This document shows positions 1-8,740 of a stretch of 64,000 nt of DNA, one piece after another (position 1 is the stretch's first letter; each line of letters opens with the position of its first letter). Below the pieces are notes generated by a model. It ran no database searches. It was not told the DNA's origin and worked only from the letters and a program-made list of their open reading frames with translations. The position numbers and the translations under genes were made by a program. This DNA is from Streptomyces sp. NBC_01233 (GTDB lineage Bacteria > Actinomycetota > Actinomycetes > Streptomycetales > Streptomycetaceae): the NCBI RefSeq assembly GCF_035989305.1, contig NZ_CP108514.1:6242501-6306500 (forward strand). Direction: 5' to 3'.

Positions 1-1
1 C

Positions 2-196
2 GCCGAGTGGCTGGAGGCCGCACTGGCCGGCCGCACCGGCTACCGCATCGCGCTGGAGAAGCTACTCTCCGCGATGCCGCCGCCAGCCGCCCGTCCGCCG
101 GCCGCCCCCCTCCAGGTCCGGTCCGCCGTCGTGGGCAGCGGCCTACGGCCCGCGCCCACCGGCGTCGAGGACGTGGCGGCGGCCCGGGGACGCTGA
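2..196 (+). CDS. C-terminal end of an unidentified protein (partial)
   Basis: An open frame enters from the left edge and ends in TGA at 194-196. The next gene starts with GTG at 197 directly after this stop, which is the usual layout of translationally coupled neighbours. Only 64 residues are visible: a short amphipathic stretch (EWLEAALAGR) followed by a Pro/Ala-rich tail. No domain can be assigned. The tight junction with the next gene is the main reason to call it. Confidence 0.5.
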   Translation, partial: AEWLEAALAGRTGYRIALEKLLSAMPPPAARPPAAPLQVRSAVVGSGLRPAPTGVEDVAAARGR

Positions 197-619
197 GTGC
201 CCGATCCGTACGCTGCCTCCCGGGCGGCGGGCGAGCAGATCGAAGCGCTCTACGGCCGCCCGGTCACCGGCCTCGCCGCGGACGCCGTGCCCGGCAGCAT
301 GCGCTACGCCCTGCTCAACAGCTTCGACGCCCTGCAGTACGCCGACCGCGCCGTCGCCTTCCACACCGAGCAGCTCCACCGGCTGACTCACCCCGACCGC
401 ACGATCGAATCCGTGGATGTCGGCCACATCTCCGACGCCACCCGCCGCCTGGCACACGCAGTCACCGTCCGCGACTCCCACGCCCAGGTTCTCGGCGACG
501 TTCTGAACAGCCTGGCTCGTGTCCCCGACACCGAGTCCCCGGCGCCCGCATCCCAGGCCACGGCCGTCACACCGGCCATGCCGCCGGTCGCGTCTGACGG
601 GCCCGCCCGCTCGCGCTGA
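197..619 (+). CDS. hypothetical protein, 140 aa
   Basis: The GTG start abuts the stop of the upstream gene, so the two are probably translated together. The predicted product is helical (roughly residues 5-110, with HTEQLHRLTHPDRT near the middle) and ends in an Ala/Pro/Ser-rich tail. There is no signal peptide or membrane segment. I do not recognise a family. The position just before a regulator and two exporters suggests an accessory role, but that is only context. Confidence 0.7.
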   Translation: MPDPYAASRAAGEQIEALYGRPVTGLAADAVPGSMRYALLNSFDALQYADRAVAFHTEQLHRLTHPDRTIESVDVGHISDATRRLAHAVTVRDSHAQVLGDVLNSLARVPDTESPAPASQATAVTPAMPPVASDGPARSR

Positions 620-671
620 CCCCCTCCTTCTCCTTCTTCTCGTCCACCCCGCGCCGTCTGGAGTTACCGCC

Positions 672-1529
672 TTGGCTGCTGCCCGCCTGCCTTCCAACGA
701 CCTGCCCCGCGTTGCCGAAGCGCTGGAGATGATCACGCCGCGCTGGAGCGTGTGGGTGCTGATGACGCTGGCCTCCCAGCCCGGCCCGCTGCGCTACACC
801 AAGCTCAAGGAGCACCTGCCGTGGCTCGGCGACGGCCAGCTCCACCCGCGGCTGCGGGCGCTCTCGGATGCTGGGCTCGTCGAGCGCACCGCCCAGACCC
901 GACTGCACGTCACCTACGGCCTGACCGCCCGCGGACGGGAGCTGATGCCGTCGCTGACCGCCCTGGCGGGCTGGGGCGACGGACACCTGGAGAAGAACCT
1001 CGTCCTCAACCCCGTCACCGGGAAGACGGAGCCGGAGCGGATACCGGCTGCGCAGAACGCCGAGGACACCCTCGCCGTGATCAGTCACCGCCACGCCACC
1101 GTGCTGCTGTGGACCCTCAAGGCCCGCGGGACCTCGACCATGGCAGCACTCTCGGCCGAGGCGATGCCCGACCACAGCCCCAGCGCGATCTACCCGCCGA
1201 TCCGTCGGCTCATCGACGACGGCCTGGTCGCCGTCACCCGCGATGACGCCGCCTCGCTGCAGCTGACCGCCCCGGGCCAGGCCCTCGCCCCTATCTACCT
1301 GGCTCTTTCGACTTGGGCCACCGCACGCCCGCTTCCCGAGGCCCAGGCACACCCCGTCTGGGGCGCACCCCGTATCCCGGCCGCCACCCGCTCCGGGCAG
1401 TGGGCCGCCCACCAGGCCCGCAAGACCAGCCCGGCCGTGGCTGTAGCCCAGCCGCCGGCCCCCGCCCCGGCCACCGGGTGGCGGCCCACGGATCTGTTCT
1501 CCGCACCGACCAGCGGACCGAGCCGGTGA
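672..1529 (+). CDS. double winged-helix transcriptional regulator (HxlR/PadR-like)
   Basis: Predicted DNA-binding protein of 285 aa. Residues about 10-100 form an HxlR-type winged helix (ITPRWSVWVLMTL, then the GLVERT wing and YGLTARGREL). A second winged helix follows at about 138-215 (HRHATVLLWTL, RRLIDDGLVAV). Two such domains in one chain are less common than the single-domain HxlR form. A TTG start at 672 is chosen because GGAG lies 8 bases upstream and homology begins there; the open frame extends further 5' without family features. It precedes two MFS transporters on the same strand and plausibly controls them. Confidence 0.82.
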   Translation: MAAARLPSNDLPRVAEALEMITPRWSVWVLMTLASQPGPLRYTKLKEHLPWLGDGQLHPRLRALSDAGLVERTAQTRLHVTYGLTARGRELMPSLTALAGWGDGHLEKNLVLNPVTGKTEPERIPAAQNAEDTLAVISHRHATVLLWTLKARGTSTMAALSAEAMPDHSPSAIYPPIRRLIDDGLVAVTRDDAASLQLTAPGQALAPIYLALSTWATARPLPEAQAHPVWGAPRIPAATRSGQWAAHQARKTSPAVAVAQPPAPAPATGWRPTDLFSAPTSGPSR

Positions 1530-1623
1530 ACCCCAACCGACCACTGCCAGGTTCCGGCCGCCCGACGCCGGTATCCCCTCGCTCACGGCGCCCTGGCGCT
1601 GAGCCCTGACGGAAAGCCCCCCG

Positions 1624-2889
1624 TTGACCGCTCGCTTGACCGCCACCGCCCCGGCTGCCACGTACGGATCCGTCCTTGGCAGCCGGTACGTGTCCCGCCT
1701 GCTGGGCGGCACCCTGATCGGGCGCCTGCCCAACGGCATGGTCCCCGTCTCCCTGGTCTTGTGGATCACTGCGGGCGGCGGGACGCTGGCGTTCGGCGGA
1801 CTCCTCGCCGCGCTCTACGGCCTGGCCTCGGGCCTCTCCCAGCCGGTCAAGGGCCGGCTGATGGACAGGTACGGGCAGACCCGGATCTCCATCCCGGCCG
1901 CCGTGCTCAACTCCTCCTGCTTGCTGGCGCTCCCGTGGGTCGGTGCCGACGGACAACAGGTGGTGGTGACCGCAGTCGTGGGGTTCGCCGGGCTGATCAC
2001 CCCGCCCCTGGAAGCCGGACTGCGGGCTTTGTGGCCGACGGTCCTGCCGGATCCGGGGCGGCGGCGCGTCGTGCAGGCCCTCGATACCGGCTCGCAGGGA
2101 CTCCTCTACGTGGTGGGCCCACTGCTCGCCTCGTGGCTGGCGACCACGCACGGCCCCGATACCGCTCTGCTGGCGACCGCGACACTCGGCCTGACGGGCT
2201 CGGCGATCGTCCTGACCGCCGGTCCGTCGAGGACATGGCGGCCGACCACAGAGGGCGGCGCGGGTACCGGACGGCTGATGAGCAGCGGGCTGGTCATGCT
2301 GTTCGCCGGCCTGGCGGGGACCGGGTTCACGCTCGGCGCGATGAACGTCTGGGCCGCGGACATGGCCGCCGTACAGGAGCAGCCGATGCTGTCCGGGCTC
2401 CTTCCCGCCATGTTCTCCACCGGCAGTTTCCTGGGCGGCCTGGTCTACGCCCGCAGGACCTGGCCCGGCACCACGACCACGCAACTTCTCTGCACCAGCG
2501 TCCTGTTCCTCCTCGGCTGGCTTCCGCTGCTGGCCGACCCAGGCCCCCGAGCGGCCGTCGGCCTCGTGGGGATACCGGGCCTCTTCCTCACCTTGATCAT
2601 CACCAATGGCTTCCACACGGTGGACGCCCTCGCCCCGGCCTCCCGCACGACCGAGGCGTACGCCTGGCTGATCCTCTCGGTCGGCACCGGGCAGGCCGCC
2701 GGCACCGCGCTCGCCGGAGCCCTCTCCACCAGCCCGCAGATACTCGCTGCCCTGCCCGCCGCGGGCGCCGCAACTGCGCTGACCGTCCTGATCGCCGCCC
2801 GCCCCAAACTCGGCCCCGGCCGACGCCTGGGCCGCCACCGCCGCCCACGCCACAGCCACCCGCGTCACTCGGTCTCGACGCCCCGCTAG
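1624..2889 (+). CDS. MFS transporter
   Basis: Predicted 421-aa integral membrane protein with about 12 hydrophobic segments and an MFS-type cytoplasmic loop between TM2 and TM3 (GRLMDRYGQTR). The pattern fits drug/metabolite exporters of the major facilitator superfamily; the substrate is unknown. The TTG start has GGAAAG 8 bases upstream. The C-terminus ends in a basic Arg/His-rich tail. It lies 94 bp after the double winged-helix regulator and 82 bp before a second MFS gene, so a regulator-exporter-exporter operon is likely. Confidence 0.83.
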   Translation: MTARLTATAPAATYGSVLGSRYVSRLLGGTLIGRLPNGMVPVSLVLWITAGGGTLAFGGLLAALYGLASGLSQPVKGRLMDRYGQTRISIPAAVLNSSCLLALPWVGADGQQVVVTAVVGFAGLITPPLEAGLRALWPTVLPDPGRRRVVQALDTGSQGLLYVVGPLLASWLATTHGPDTALLATATLGLTGSAIVLTAGPSRTWRPTTEGGAGTGRLMSSGLVMLFAGLAGTGFTLGAMNVWAADMAAVQEQPMLSGLLPAMFSTGSFLGGLVYARRTWPGTTTTQLLCTSVLFLLGWLPLLADPGPRAAVGLVGIPGLFLTLIITNGFHTVDALAPASRTTEAYAWLILSVGTGQAAGTALAGALSTSPQILAALPAAGAATALTVLIAARPKLGPGRRLGRHRRPRHSHPRHSVSTPR

Positions 2890-2971
2890 CCGCTGTTGCC
2901 GCCCGCTCGGACCGCCGTCACCGTCCAGCCGGTCTGCTCCCCGAACGTATCCGCCCCACCCCGGAAAGACG

Positions 2972-4237
2972 ATGCCCCCCAAGCACGCTGCCGTCCTGCG
3001 GCCACCCACCGGCCGACATGTCCGCACTCCCGACTTCGGACCCGTACGCGGCGTCTACGTCCCGCGTACCGCCGATGCCGGCGCCTTCGCGATGAGTACG
3101 TATGGCATCCCGCTGCTCGTCCTGGCTGTCACCGACTCGGCCACCTTGACCGGCTTGGCCTTCATGCTCGAATGGGTTCCCCGCCTTGGGGCGTTCGCCC
3201 TCGCGGGCGCCGCCGTGGACCGGTTCGGCAGCACACGGGTCCTTCGCATCGCCTCGGTCCTGCGCGCGGCGGTCGTCCTCGCCGCAGCCGCCGTCCTGCC
3301 CTCCGTGGGCGAGGGAACCGGCGCCGTGATTGCCGTCATGACACTGGCCGCCACGACAGGCGTCCTCACCGAGTTCTCCTACATCGCGGCCGAGACCGCG
3401 GGCGGCGCCGCGAGCCGGGACGCCGGAGGCCATGCCCACCGCGTCCAGGCCGTCCTGCTGGGCATCGACCAGGGCGCCACCCTGGCCGGCCCGGCCCTGG
3501 CCGGCGTGCTGCTCCAGTACAGCGGCGCCACCGGCATGCTCCTGATCATCGCCGCCTGCTCCCTGCTCGGCGCGGCCCTGGCCCCCCGTCAGCGTCCCGT
3601 CTGGCCCCAAGAGGCCCCGGTACCCGTCGCCCAGGGCCTCAAGATCGGATGGCGGACCCTGCGGTCGCTCCCCGCCCTGGGGTGGTTGTGCGTCGGGCTG
3701 GTGCTGTCCAACTGCGCGATCGGCCTCGTGCAGGCCGCCGGCCCCGTCCTGGTCATCAAGCAACTCGGCGGCACCAGCAGCCAGGTCGGCCTCGTCTGGT
3801 CGGCCGCCGCCATCGCCTCCCTGGCCATGGTCACCCTCGCCCGCTTCGCGATCGACCGCGCCGGCCTGTGGCCGGTCGGAGCTGCCGCAGCCGCCCTCGC
3901 CTCCCTGGCCTGCCTAGCTCTGGCAGCCGCCGACACCTACACCGTCTTCCTGGTCCTGGTGGCGCTGCTGATGGCCGGCGAAGCGGGCATGACCGTGGTG
4001 CTGCGCACCCTGCGCGCCCACCTCGTCCCGGCCGAGGTGTTCGGCAGCACCCTCTCGCTGATCATCCTGCTGCTCCTCGCGCCGTTCCCCCTCGCCGGAG
4101 CCCTGGTCGCGCTCACACCACCGGACCTGCTCGGCCACGCCATCACCGCCTGCGCCGTCCTGCAGGCCGTCGGCCTGGCCGTGGCCTTCGCGAAACTCCG
4201 CACCCATCCGGCCACCCGCCGCCCGCTCCCCGCCTGA
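2972..4237 (+). CDS. MFS transporter (second copy in the operon)
   Basis: Predicted 421-aa membrane protein with about 12 TM segments. The N-terminal loop motif GAAVDRFGSTRVLR is the MFS motif-A equivalent. It is only distantly similar to the preceding MFS protein, so this is not a recent tandem duplication. The ATG start has GGAAAG just upstream. Substrate is not inferable. Being next to another exporter raises the possibility of a heteromeric or paired export function, but MFS proteins normally act as monomers. Confidence 0.83.
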   Translation: MPPKHAAVLRPPTGRHVRTPDFGPVRGVYVPRTADAGAFAMSTYGIPLLVLAVTDSATLTGLAFMLEWVPRLGAFALAGAAVDRFGSTRVLRIASVLRAAVVLAAAAVLPSVGEGTGAVIAVMTLAATTGVLTEFSYIAAETAGGAASRDAGGHAHRVQAVLLGIDQGATLAGPALAGVLLQYSGATGMLLIIAACSLLGAALAPRQRPVWPQEAPVPVAQGLKIGWRTLRSLPALGWLCVGLVLSNCAIGLVQAAGPVLVIKQLGGTSSQVGLVWSAAAIASLAMVTLARFAIDRAGLWPVGAAAAALASLACLALAAADTYTVFLVLVALLMAGEAGMTVVLRTLRAHLVPAEVFGSTLSLIILLLLAPFPLAGALVALTPPDLLGHAITACAVLQAVGLAVAFAKLRTHPATRRPLPA

Positions 4238-4275
4238 CCCCTCCCACCCCGCCTGCCATCCCGAACAGGACCACC

Positions 4276-5484
4276 ATGCCCGAGCCCACCGACTCCACCC
4301 AGCCGCAGCACCTTCGCCTCCGCCTGCGCGAAGTGGCCGCCCTCGACGACGAGGCGTTCGCCCACTACCTGCAGGAGCGCTTCGAGCACCTGGTGACGGC
4401 CGCGATAGCCGATGCCGGCGGCCACCTCCGCCCCGCCCAGCACGACCTGCTCCACGCTCCCGCCCGCCTGCACGAACTGCGTGACGCCCTCACCTTCGCC
4501 GAGGGCGACCTCCAGGTCGCCGTCGAGCGGATGGCCTACCACCAGGACCCGCGCACCACCCGCACCGCCCGCCAGCTGAGGCAGGTCCGTACCGCCCGCC
4601 ACCAAGTCCACCGGGAAACCGCCGCGCTGCGCCGGTCCGAAGACCGCACGCGCGAATCCGAGGAGACTCCTTCGACGGACACGGTCACCACGACCCGGGG
4701 CTGGCTCTCGCAGGCGTATCCCGTCCTCTTCGCCCAGCTCCTCGCCCAGGCTCACGCCGCCGCAGGGCTGCCCGCGCGCCCGCTGGCCAAGGACATCTTC
4801 GACACCGTCGAGGAAGGCTGGGCCGATGGCTACCTCCCCGCGCCCCGCACAGCGGAGGTCGACCGCCTGCTGTCCATGGGAGCCGTCGCCTTCCGCAGCG
4901 CTGTCGCCGATGACGCCCGCAATCAGAACGACCGCGACCCGGCGCTGCGCCACCCGCTGCTGCAGCGGCGCTGGAACACGGCACTGGAGGAACTGACCAG
5001 CCTGACCGTGCCGGTGGCCCGCGCCTCCAGCTCCTCGGCCCTGGGCTCCCTGCCCAACGGGTTCGCCGGCATCCCCGAACCCGACGCCTTCAAGGTCCTC
5101 AACGCGCGCCGGTTCCTGGTCGCGGCCTGGCAGCGCCGAGCCGAACACAACCGCCTGATCCACCAGTACGCGATCACGGTGACCGACCGGCGCCGCGCCG
5201 CCCCCGACCACGATCTACGGCGCCAGGCCATCGACGCGGCCCTCGACCGCCTCGTCGCCGCGCAGCCTGCCGCCGCCGCCCGCATCCTGGCCCGCCTTCG
5301 CCCGTACGCCACCGCGGACGGAAGGCTCGAGCCGGACACCTTCACCCCGGCCCTGCGCGCCCGTGCCAAGCGCGAGGTCCTCGCCGACCTCGCCGCCATC
5401 CGGAAGCTGGACACCGTGTTGCCCTCCGCGCTCCCGCCCCGGCCGGCCCTCGCCGCCCCGGCTGCCCTGACCGCCACGCTCTGA
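4276..5484 (+). CDS. hypothetical protein, 402 aa, helical
   Basis: ATG with AGGA 5 bases upstream. The sequence is soluble, Arg/Ala-rich and strongly helical. It includes a probable coiled-coil stretch at about residues 60-125 (LRDALTFAEGDLQVAVERM, then QLRQVRTARHQVHRE). No catalytic motif, signal peptide or TM segment is visible and I do not recognise a family. It lies between the exporters and a DUF317 gene with small gaps, so it probably belongs to the same transcription unit. Proteins of this kind accompany DUF317 genes on Streptomyces mobile DNA, which is context rather than function. Confidence 0.72.
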   Translation: MPEPTDSTQPQHLRLRLREVAALDDEAFAHYLQERFEHLVTAAIADAGGHLRPAQHDLLHAPARLHELRDALTFAEGDLQVAVERMAYHQDPRTTRTARQLRQVRTARHQVHRETAALRRSEDRTRESEETPSTDTVTTTRGWLSQAYPVLFAQLLAQAHAAAGLPARPLAKDIFDTVEEGWADGYLPAPRTAEVDRLLSMGAVAFRSAVADDARNQNDRDPALRHPLLQRRWNTALEELTSLTVPVARASSSSALGSLPNGFAGIPEPDAFKVLNARRFLVAAWQRRAEHNRLIHQYAITVTDRRRAAPDHDLRRQAIDAALDRLVAAQPAAAARILARLRPYATADGRLEPDTFTPALRARAKREVLADLAAIRKLDTVLPSALPPRPALAAPAALTATL

Positions 5485-5513
5485 CCGCACCCCCTTCGTT
5501 CGTGGAGACGCCC

Positions 5514-6357
5514 TTGCCTTCATCCGCCCCCCAGGCCGCCGCCACCGTGGACGGCGACGTCTACGTCACCCCCCCGCTACCTCGCCGGATCGCCCGGCTA
5601 CGGCGATGCCGGCTTCGCCCCCGTCAAGCATTGGCCCCACCATCACCTCGACGAGGGCCCGCACCAGCTCGTCGTAACCAGCCCGGACCACCGCATCCGG
5701 ATCGGCTGGGCCGGAGACGACTACGACCTGTGGACGATCAGCGCCGCGCCCGACGCGGTCTCCGGACCGCAGTGGACCGCGATCGTCAACCAGAACACCC
5801 CGCCCGAGCTCGTCGCCGCCCTCACCACCGCCCTCGCCCGGGACTGGGCCGACGGCCAGGACCGCTTCCTCGCGGCCCCGTCGGCGTACTGGGCCGACAG
5901 CCTGGCACCGCTGGTCGCCGCCGGCTGGCAGCGCACGGGCGCCGAGGTCGGCACCGTGGAGCTGACCGCCCCCGACAGCAACGCGGGTGTCTACATCAAC
6001 CGCCCCCGCCGCGACCTGCCGGACGGGACGGAACTGTGGGCCGGCCCTCCCGGCTGGGGCACCCGCGCGGAGATCACGTTCAGCCCCCGTACGCCCTCCC
6101 ACCTCATCGCGGCCACCGCGGAGGCGTTCACCGAGACAACTCCCGTGGCCCGCTGGCAGCAGGGCCTCCACCGTCAGCTCGCCGCCCTCGCGCAGCTCAC
6201 GCCCGTCGTACCGCCCCGCCCTCCGGTGCCGACTCCCCGCGATCTCCGCCCCCGCATTGGCGTCCGCCCGCCCGTCGCGGTCGGCAGCGTGCCGCGCTGG
6301 AGCACCGCCACCACCCCCTCCGCTGCCCTTCCCGCCCGCGGCGCTGTACGCCGCTGA
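5514..6357 (+). pseudogene. DUF317-domain gene with a one-base frameshift
   Basis: Reading from TTG 5514 (GTGGAG 7 bases upstream) the frame encodes VYVTP, then reaches a run of seven Cs (5569-5575). Removing one C would give the classic DUF317 start (VYVTPRYLAG). The reading would then continue without a stop through LVVTSPDHRIRIGW, the tryptophan-rich repeat and a second copy (YINRPRRD, ELWAGPPGW) to TGA at 6357. As written, the first frame instead runs into the genes downstream. Either the gene is broken, the C-tract is slippage-prone, or there is a sequencing error. DUF317 is a domain of unknown function common on Streptomyces plasmids and mobile elements. Confidence 0.75.
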
Positions 6358-6376
6358 CCGACAACGAGGACCCCCC

Positions 6377-6850
6377 TTGGCCCTGTTCACCGAACAGTTC
6401 TTCGCCGACCACCTCACGCTGCCCTACCCCGAGGCCGCCGTCGTCGGCCATGCCTACTACGCCGCCCCCGCCCCAGACCTCCCGCTGCGGCTCCGCATCG
6501 ACTTCGCCCCCACGATCTACGCCGACCGCTACGACGGGCTGCGACTGCAGATCGTGCACCTCGACAAAGGACCGATCGACACCGCCGTGCTGCGCTTCGC
6601 CGACCACGGCGCCTTCGACACCCGAGACCGGCGCCTCGGACACAAGCCCGGCCAGGGCGAGTACGGCACCTTCAACGACTGGAACCACAGCGAGCACCCC
6701 CCGTGGGTCGGCATCGGCGTTACCCGGCTGCGGGCCGCGATCGACCAGTACGTACGCCTGTGGATCCCCGGCGCTCCACCGGTACGGACCAGCCAGCCCC
6801 CCGCCGCCGCATCCCGGCAAGTTCGGACCTCTGCCGCCCGGGCGCGGTGA
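6377..6850 (+). CDS. hypothetical protein, 157 aa
   Basis: TTG start with GAGGA about 7 bases upstream, 19 bp after the DUF317 gene. The product looks like a small soluble alpha/beta protein (LRLRIDFAPTIYADRYDG, LRLQIVHLDKG) with an invariant-looking GEYGTFNDWNHSE segment and a Pro/Ala-rich tail. No TM or signal peptide. No family recognised. Its spacing with the DUF317 gene suggests co-expression. Confidence 0.68.
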   Translation: MALFTEQFFADHLTLPYPEAAVVGHAYYAAPAPDLPLRLRIDFAPTIYADRYDGLRLQIVHLDKGPIDTAVLRFADHGAFDTRDRRLGHKPGQGEYGTFNDWNHSEHPPWVGIGVTRLRAAIDQYVRLWIPGAPPVRTSQPPAAASRQVRTSAARAR

Positions 6851-6965
6851 CCACCCTCCTGCCGTAAAGCCCCGCCCCTCGGCCGTCATTGGCCCATCGC
6901 GCCTACTGACTCACCGCCGCCCGCACCCGACTTCCCCTCTCCACCGACAGGACCCTCTCCTCCTT

Positions 6966-8660
6966 ATGCGCCTTCGCCCTGCCCACCCCGCCCACCTCGC
7001 CGTCGCCGTCGCCGCCCTCGCGGCAGGCACCCTGCTGCCCGCGACGGCCATGGCCGCCCCGGAAGCCTCCGTGGTGCTGGGCCCCGGCTACACCATCCCC
7101 GACTCCGAGGGACACGCCGCCTCCAGCCACATCGGTGCCTACGGCCCGCCCGGACCGGCCGTCCACGGCGACACCGAGACCTACTGCGCCGACCCCGAGC
7201 GCAAGGGCCCGGCCGACTCCGGAGGCTACGGCGACCCGCAGCCGGTCCCGTCCTGGACGTCGTCGGTGACCGGGAAGCCCGCCACCAAGGAGAACCTGGC
7301 CCAGGCCGCCTATGTGATCGGCAAGTACGGGCAGACCCGCGACAACGCCCAGGCCGCCGCGGTCGACGCCGTGGTGTACGAGTACCTGGCCGGCGGCACC
7401 TACGCCCTCGACGGCGACGGCGACCGCGGCAAGCAGCGCCTGGCGTACCCGGTCGTCTCCCCGACCGCCCGCACCCTCGCCCAGGGCTACGTCGCCGAGG
7501 CCAAGAAGCTCGCGGGCCCCTACACCCTCCAGATCACGCCGTCGGTGAAGACCACCACCGCCGGGACGAAGGTCACCGTCGCGGTGAAGGTCACCACCAC
7601 CGCTGGCACGCCGGTCCCGAAGGTTGCCGTCACGCTCGCCGAGTCGGGCTCAGGCACTGCGTCCGGCAAGGTCACCACCAACGACAACGGCACGGGCGCC
7701 TGGGAGTTCACCGCCGAGAAGGCCGGGACCGCCAGCGTCACCGCGACGGCCGAGGGGCTGCCCGCCATCGGGCTGCAGGTCCTCACGCCCAAGAACCCGG
7801 CCGCCCAGCGGATGCTGCTTGCCGGGGGCACTACCAGCGTCAGGGACTCCGCCGCCATCACCGTCGGCGAGGCCACCGGCGGCGTGACGATCCGCAAGAA
7901 GGACCCCGAAGGCACCCGCCTGGTCGGCGCAGCGTTCCAGCTCCTGGACTCCGACGGCAAGCAGGTCGCCGCAGGCAAGACGGACGAACAGGGCAACCTC
8001 GTCTTCGACAAGCTCCCCGCCGGCACCTACCGGCTACGCGAGACCTCCTCCGGCAGCCCCGTCCACGACCTGATCGCCGAGCAGACCATCACGATCACCG
8101 CCGGACGCACAGCTCAGGCCAACGCCCTCGACCTCGTCGACCCGCTCAAGAAGGCCCGCCTGTCGGTGAAGAAGACCGACAAGAACACCGGCAAGACCCT
8201 GCCGGGCGCGGTCATCGCCATCCGCGCCGACGAGACGGACAAGACCGGCAAGCACACCCCCGGCAAGGTGATCACCAGCCTCACCACCGGGACCGACGGC
8301 ACCGCGACGATCCCCCTCGACGTCATGCTCAAGGCGGGCACCCGCTACTGGGCCGGCGAGACCAAGGCCCCCGACGGCTACCAACTCGACACCACACCGC
8401 TCGCGTTCACCGCCCGACCCGGCGCCGACGTCACCGTCACCCTCGCCGACAAGCCCACCGCGACCACGCCGCCGAGCCCGAGCACCCCGCCCGCGACACC
8501 CCCGGCCACCACCCCGCCGCCGACGCCGCCCGGATCCCTCGCTCACACCGGCGCCGACGCCACCACCTGGCTGGCCGGCGGAGCCACCGTCCTGCTCGCC
8601 GCAGGCGGCGGCCTCTACCTGATCAACCGCCGCCGCCGTACGGGCGACGCCCCCAGCTGA
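6966..8660 (+). CDS. thioester-domain / SpaA-type cell-wall anchored surface protein
   Basis: Predicted 564-aa secreted, sortase-anchored protein. Residues 1-30 form a signal peptide ending in AMA. A probable thioester domain follows, with YC at Cys74 and the helix DNAQAAAVDAVVYEYL containing Gln129; in thioester adhesins such a Cys-Gln pair forms an internal bond that attacks host or surface amines. An Ig-like stalk (about 180-260) and two SpaA/Cna-B-type domains (about 290-370 and 375-490, each with FxLxDxxG or ETKAPDGY signatures) precede a Thr/Pro-rich wall spanner. The end is LAHTG (525-529), a hydrophobic segment and RRRR. LAxTG is the class E sortase signal in streptomycetes. It is adjacent to a second protein of the same build. 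Confidence 0.85.
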   Translation: MRLRPAHPAHLAVAVAALAAGTLLPATAMAAPEASVVLGPGYTIPDSEGHAASSHIGAYGPPGPAVHGDTETYCADPERKGPADSGGYGDPQPVPSWTSSVTGKPATKENLAQAAYVIGKYGQTRDNAQAAAVDAVVYEYLAGGTYALDGDGDRGKQRLAYPVVSPTARTLAQGYVAEAKKLAGPYTLQITPSVKTTTAGTKVTVAVKVTTTAGTPVPKVAVTLAESGSGTASGKVTTNDNGTGAWEFTAEKAGTASVTATAEGLPAIGLQVLTPKNPAAQRMLLAGGTTSVRDSAAITVGEATGGVTIRKKDPEGTRLVGAAFQLLDSDGKQVAAGKTDEQGNLVFDKLPAGTYRLRETSSGSPVHDLIAEQTITITAGRTAQANALDLVDPLKKARLSVKKTDKNTGKTLPGAVIAIRADETDKTGKHTPGKVITSLTTGTDGTATIPLDVMLKAGTRYWAGETKAPDGYQLDTTPLAFTARPGADVTVTLADKPTATTPPSPSTPPATPPATTPPPTPPGSLAHTGADATTWLAGGATVLLAAGGGLYLINRRRRTGDAPS

Positions 8661-8740
8661 CCCCCCGCGCTGCCGGGCCCCGATTTCGGAGCCCGCGCCA
8701 CACCGTCCCGCACCGCACGATCCCGCCCGGAGCACCCCTG

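Noticed and set aside
567..1769. Long minus-strand open frame opposite the regulator and MFS genes
   Set aside because: GC-rich antisense frames are open by chance in streptomycetes; no start context or family features, while the plus strand has clear homologies.
5502..8660. A single 1052-aa plus-strand frame joining DUF317 and surface-protein sequences
   Set aside because: It results from the C-run shift: the frame after 5575 is non-coding in composition until the signal peptide at 6966, where the real gene begins.
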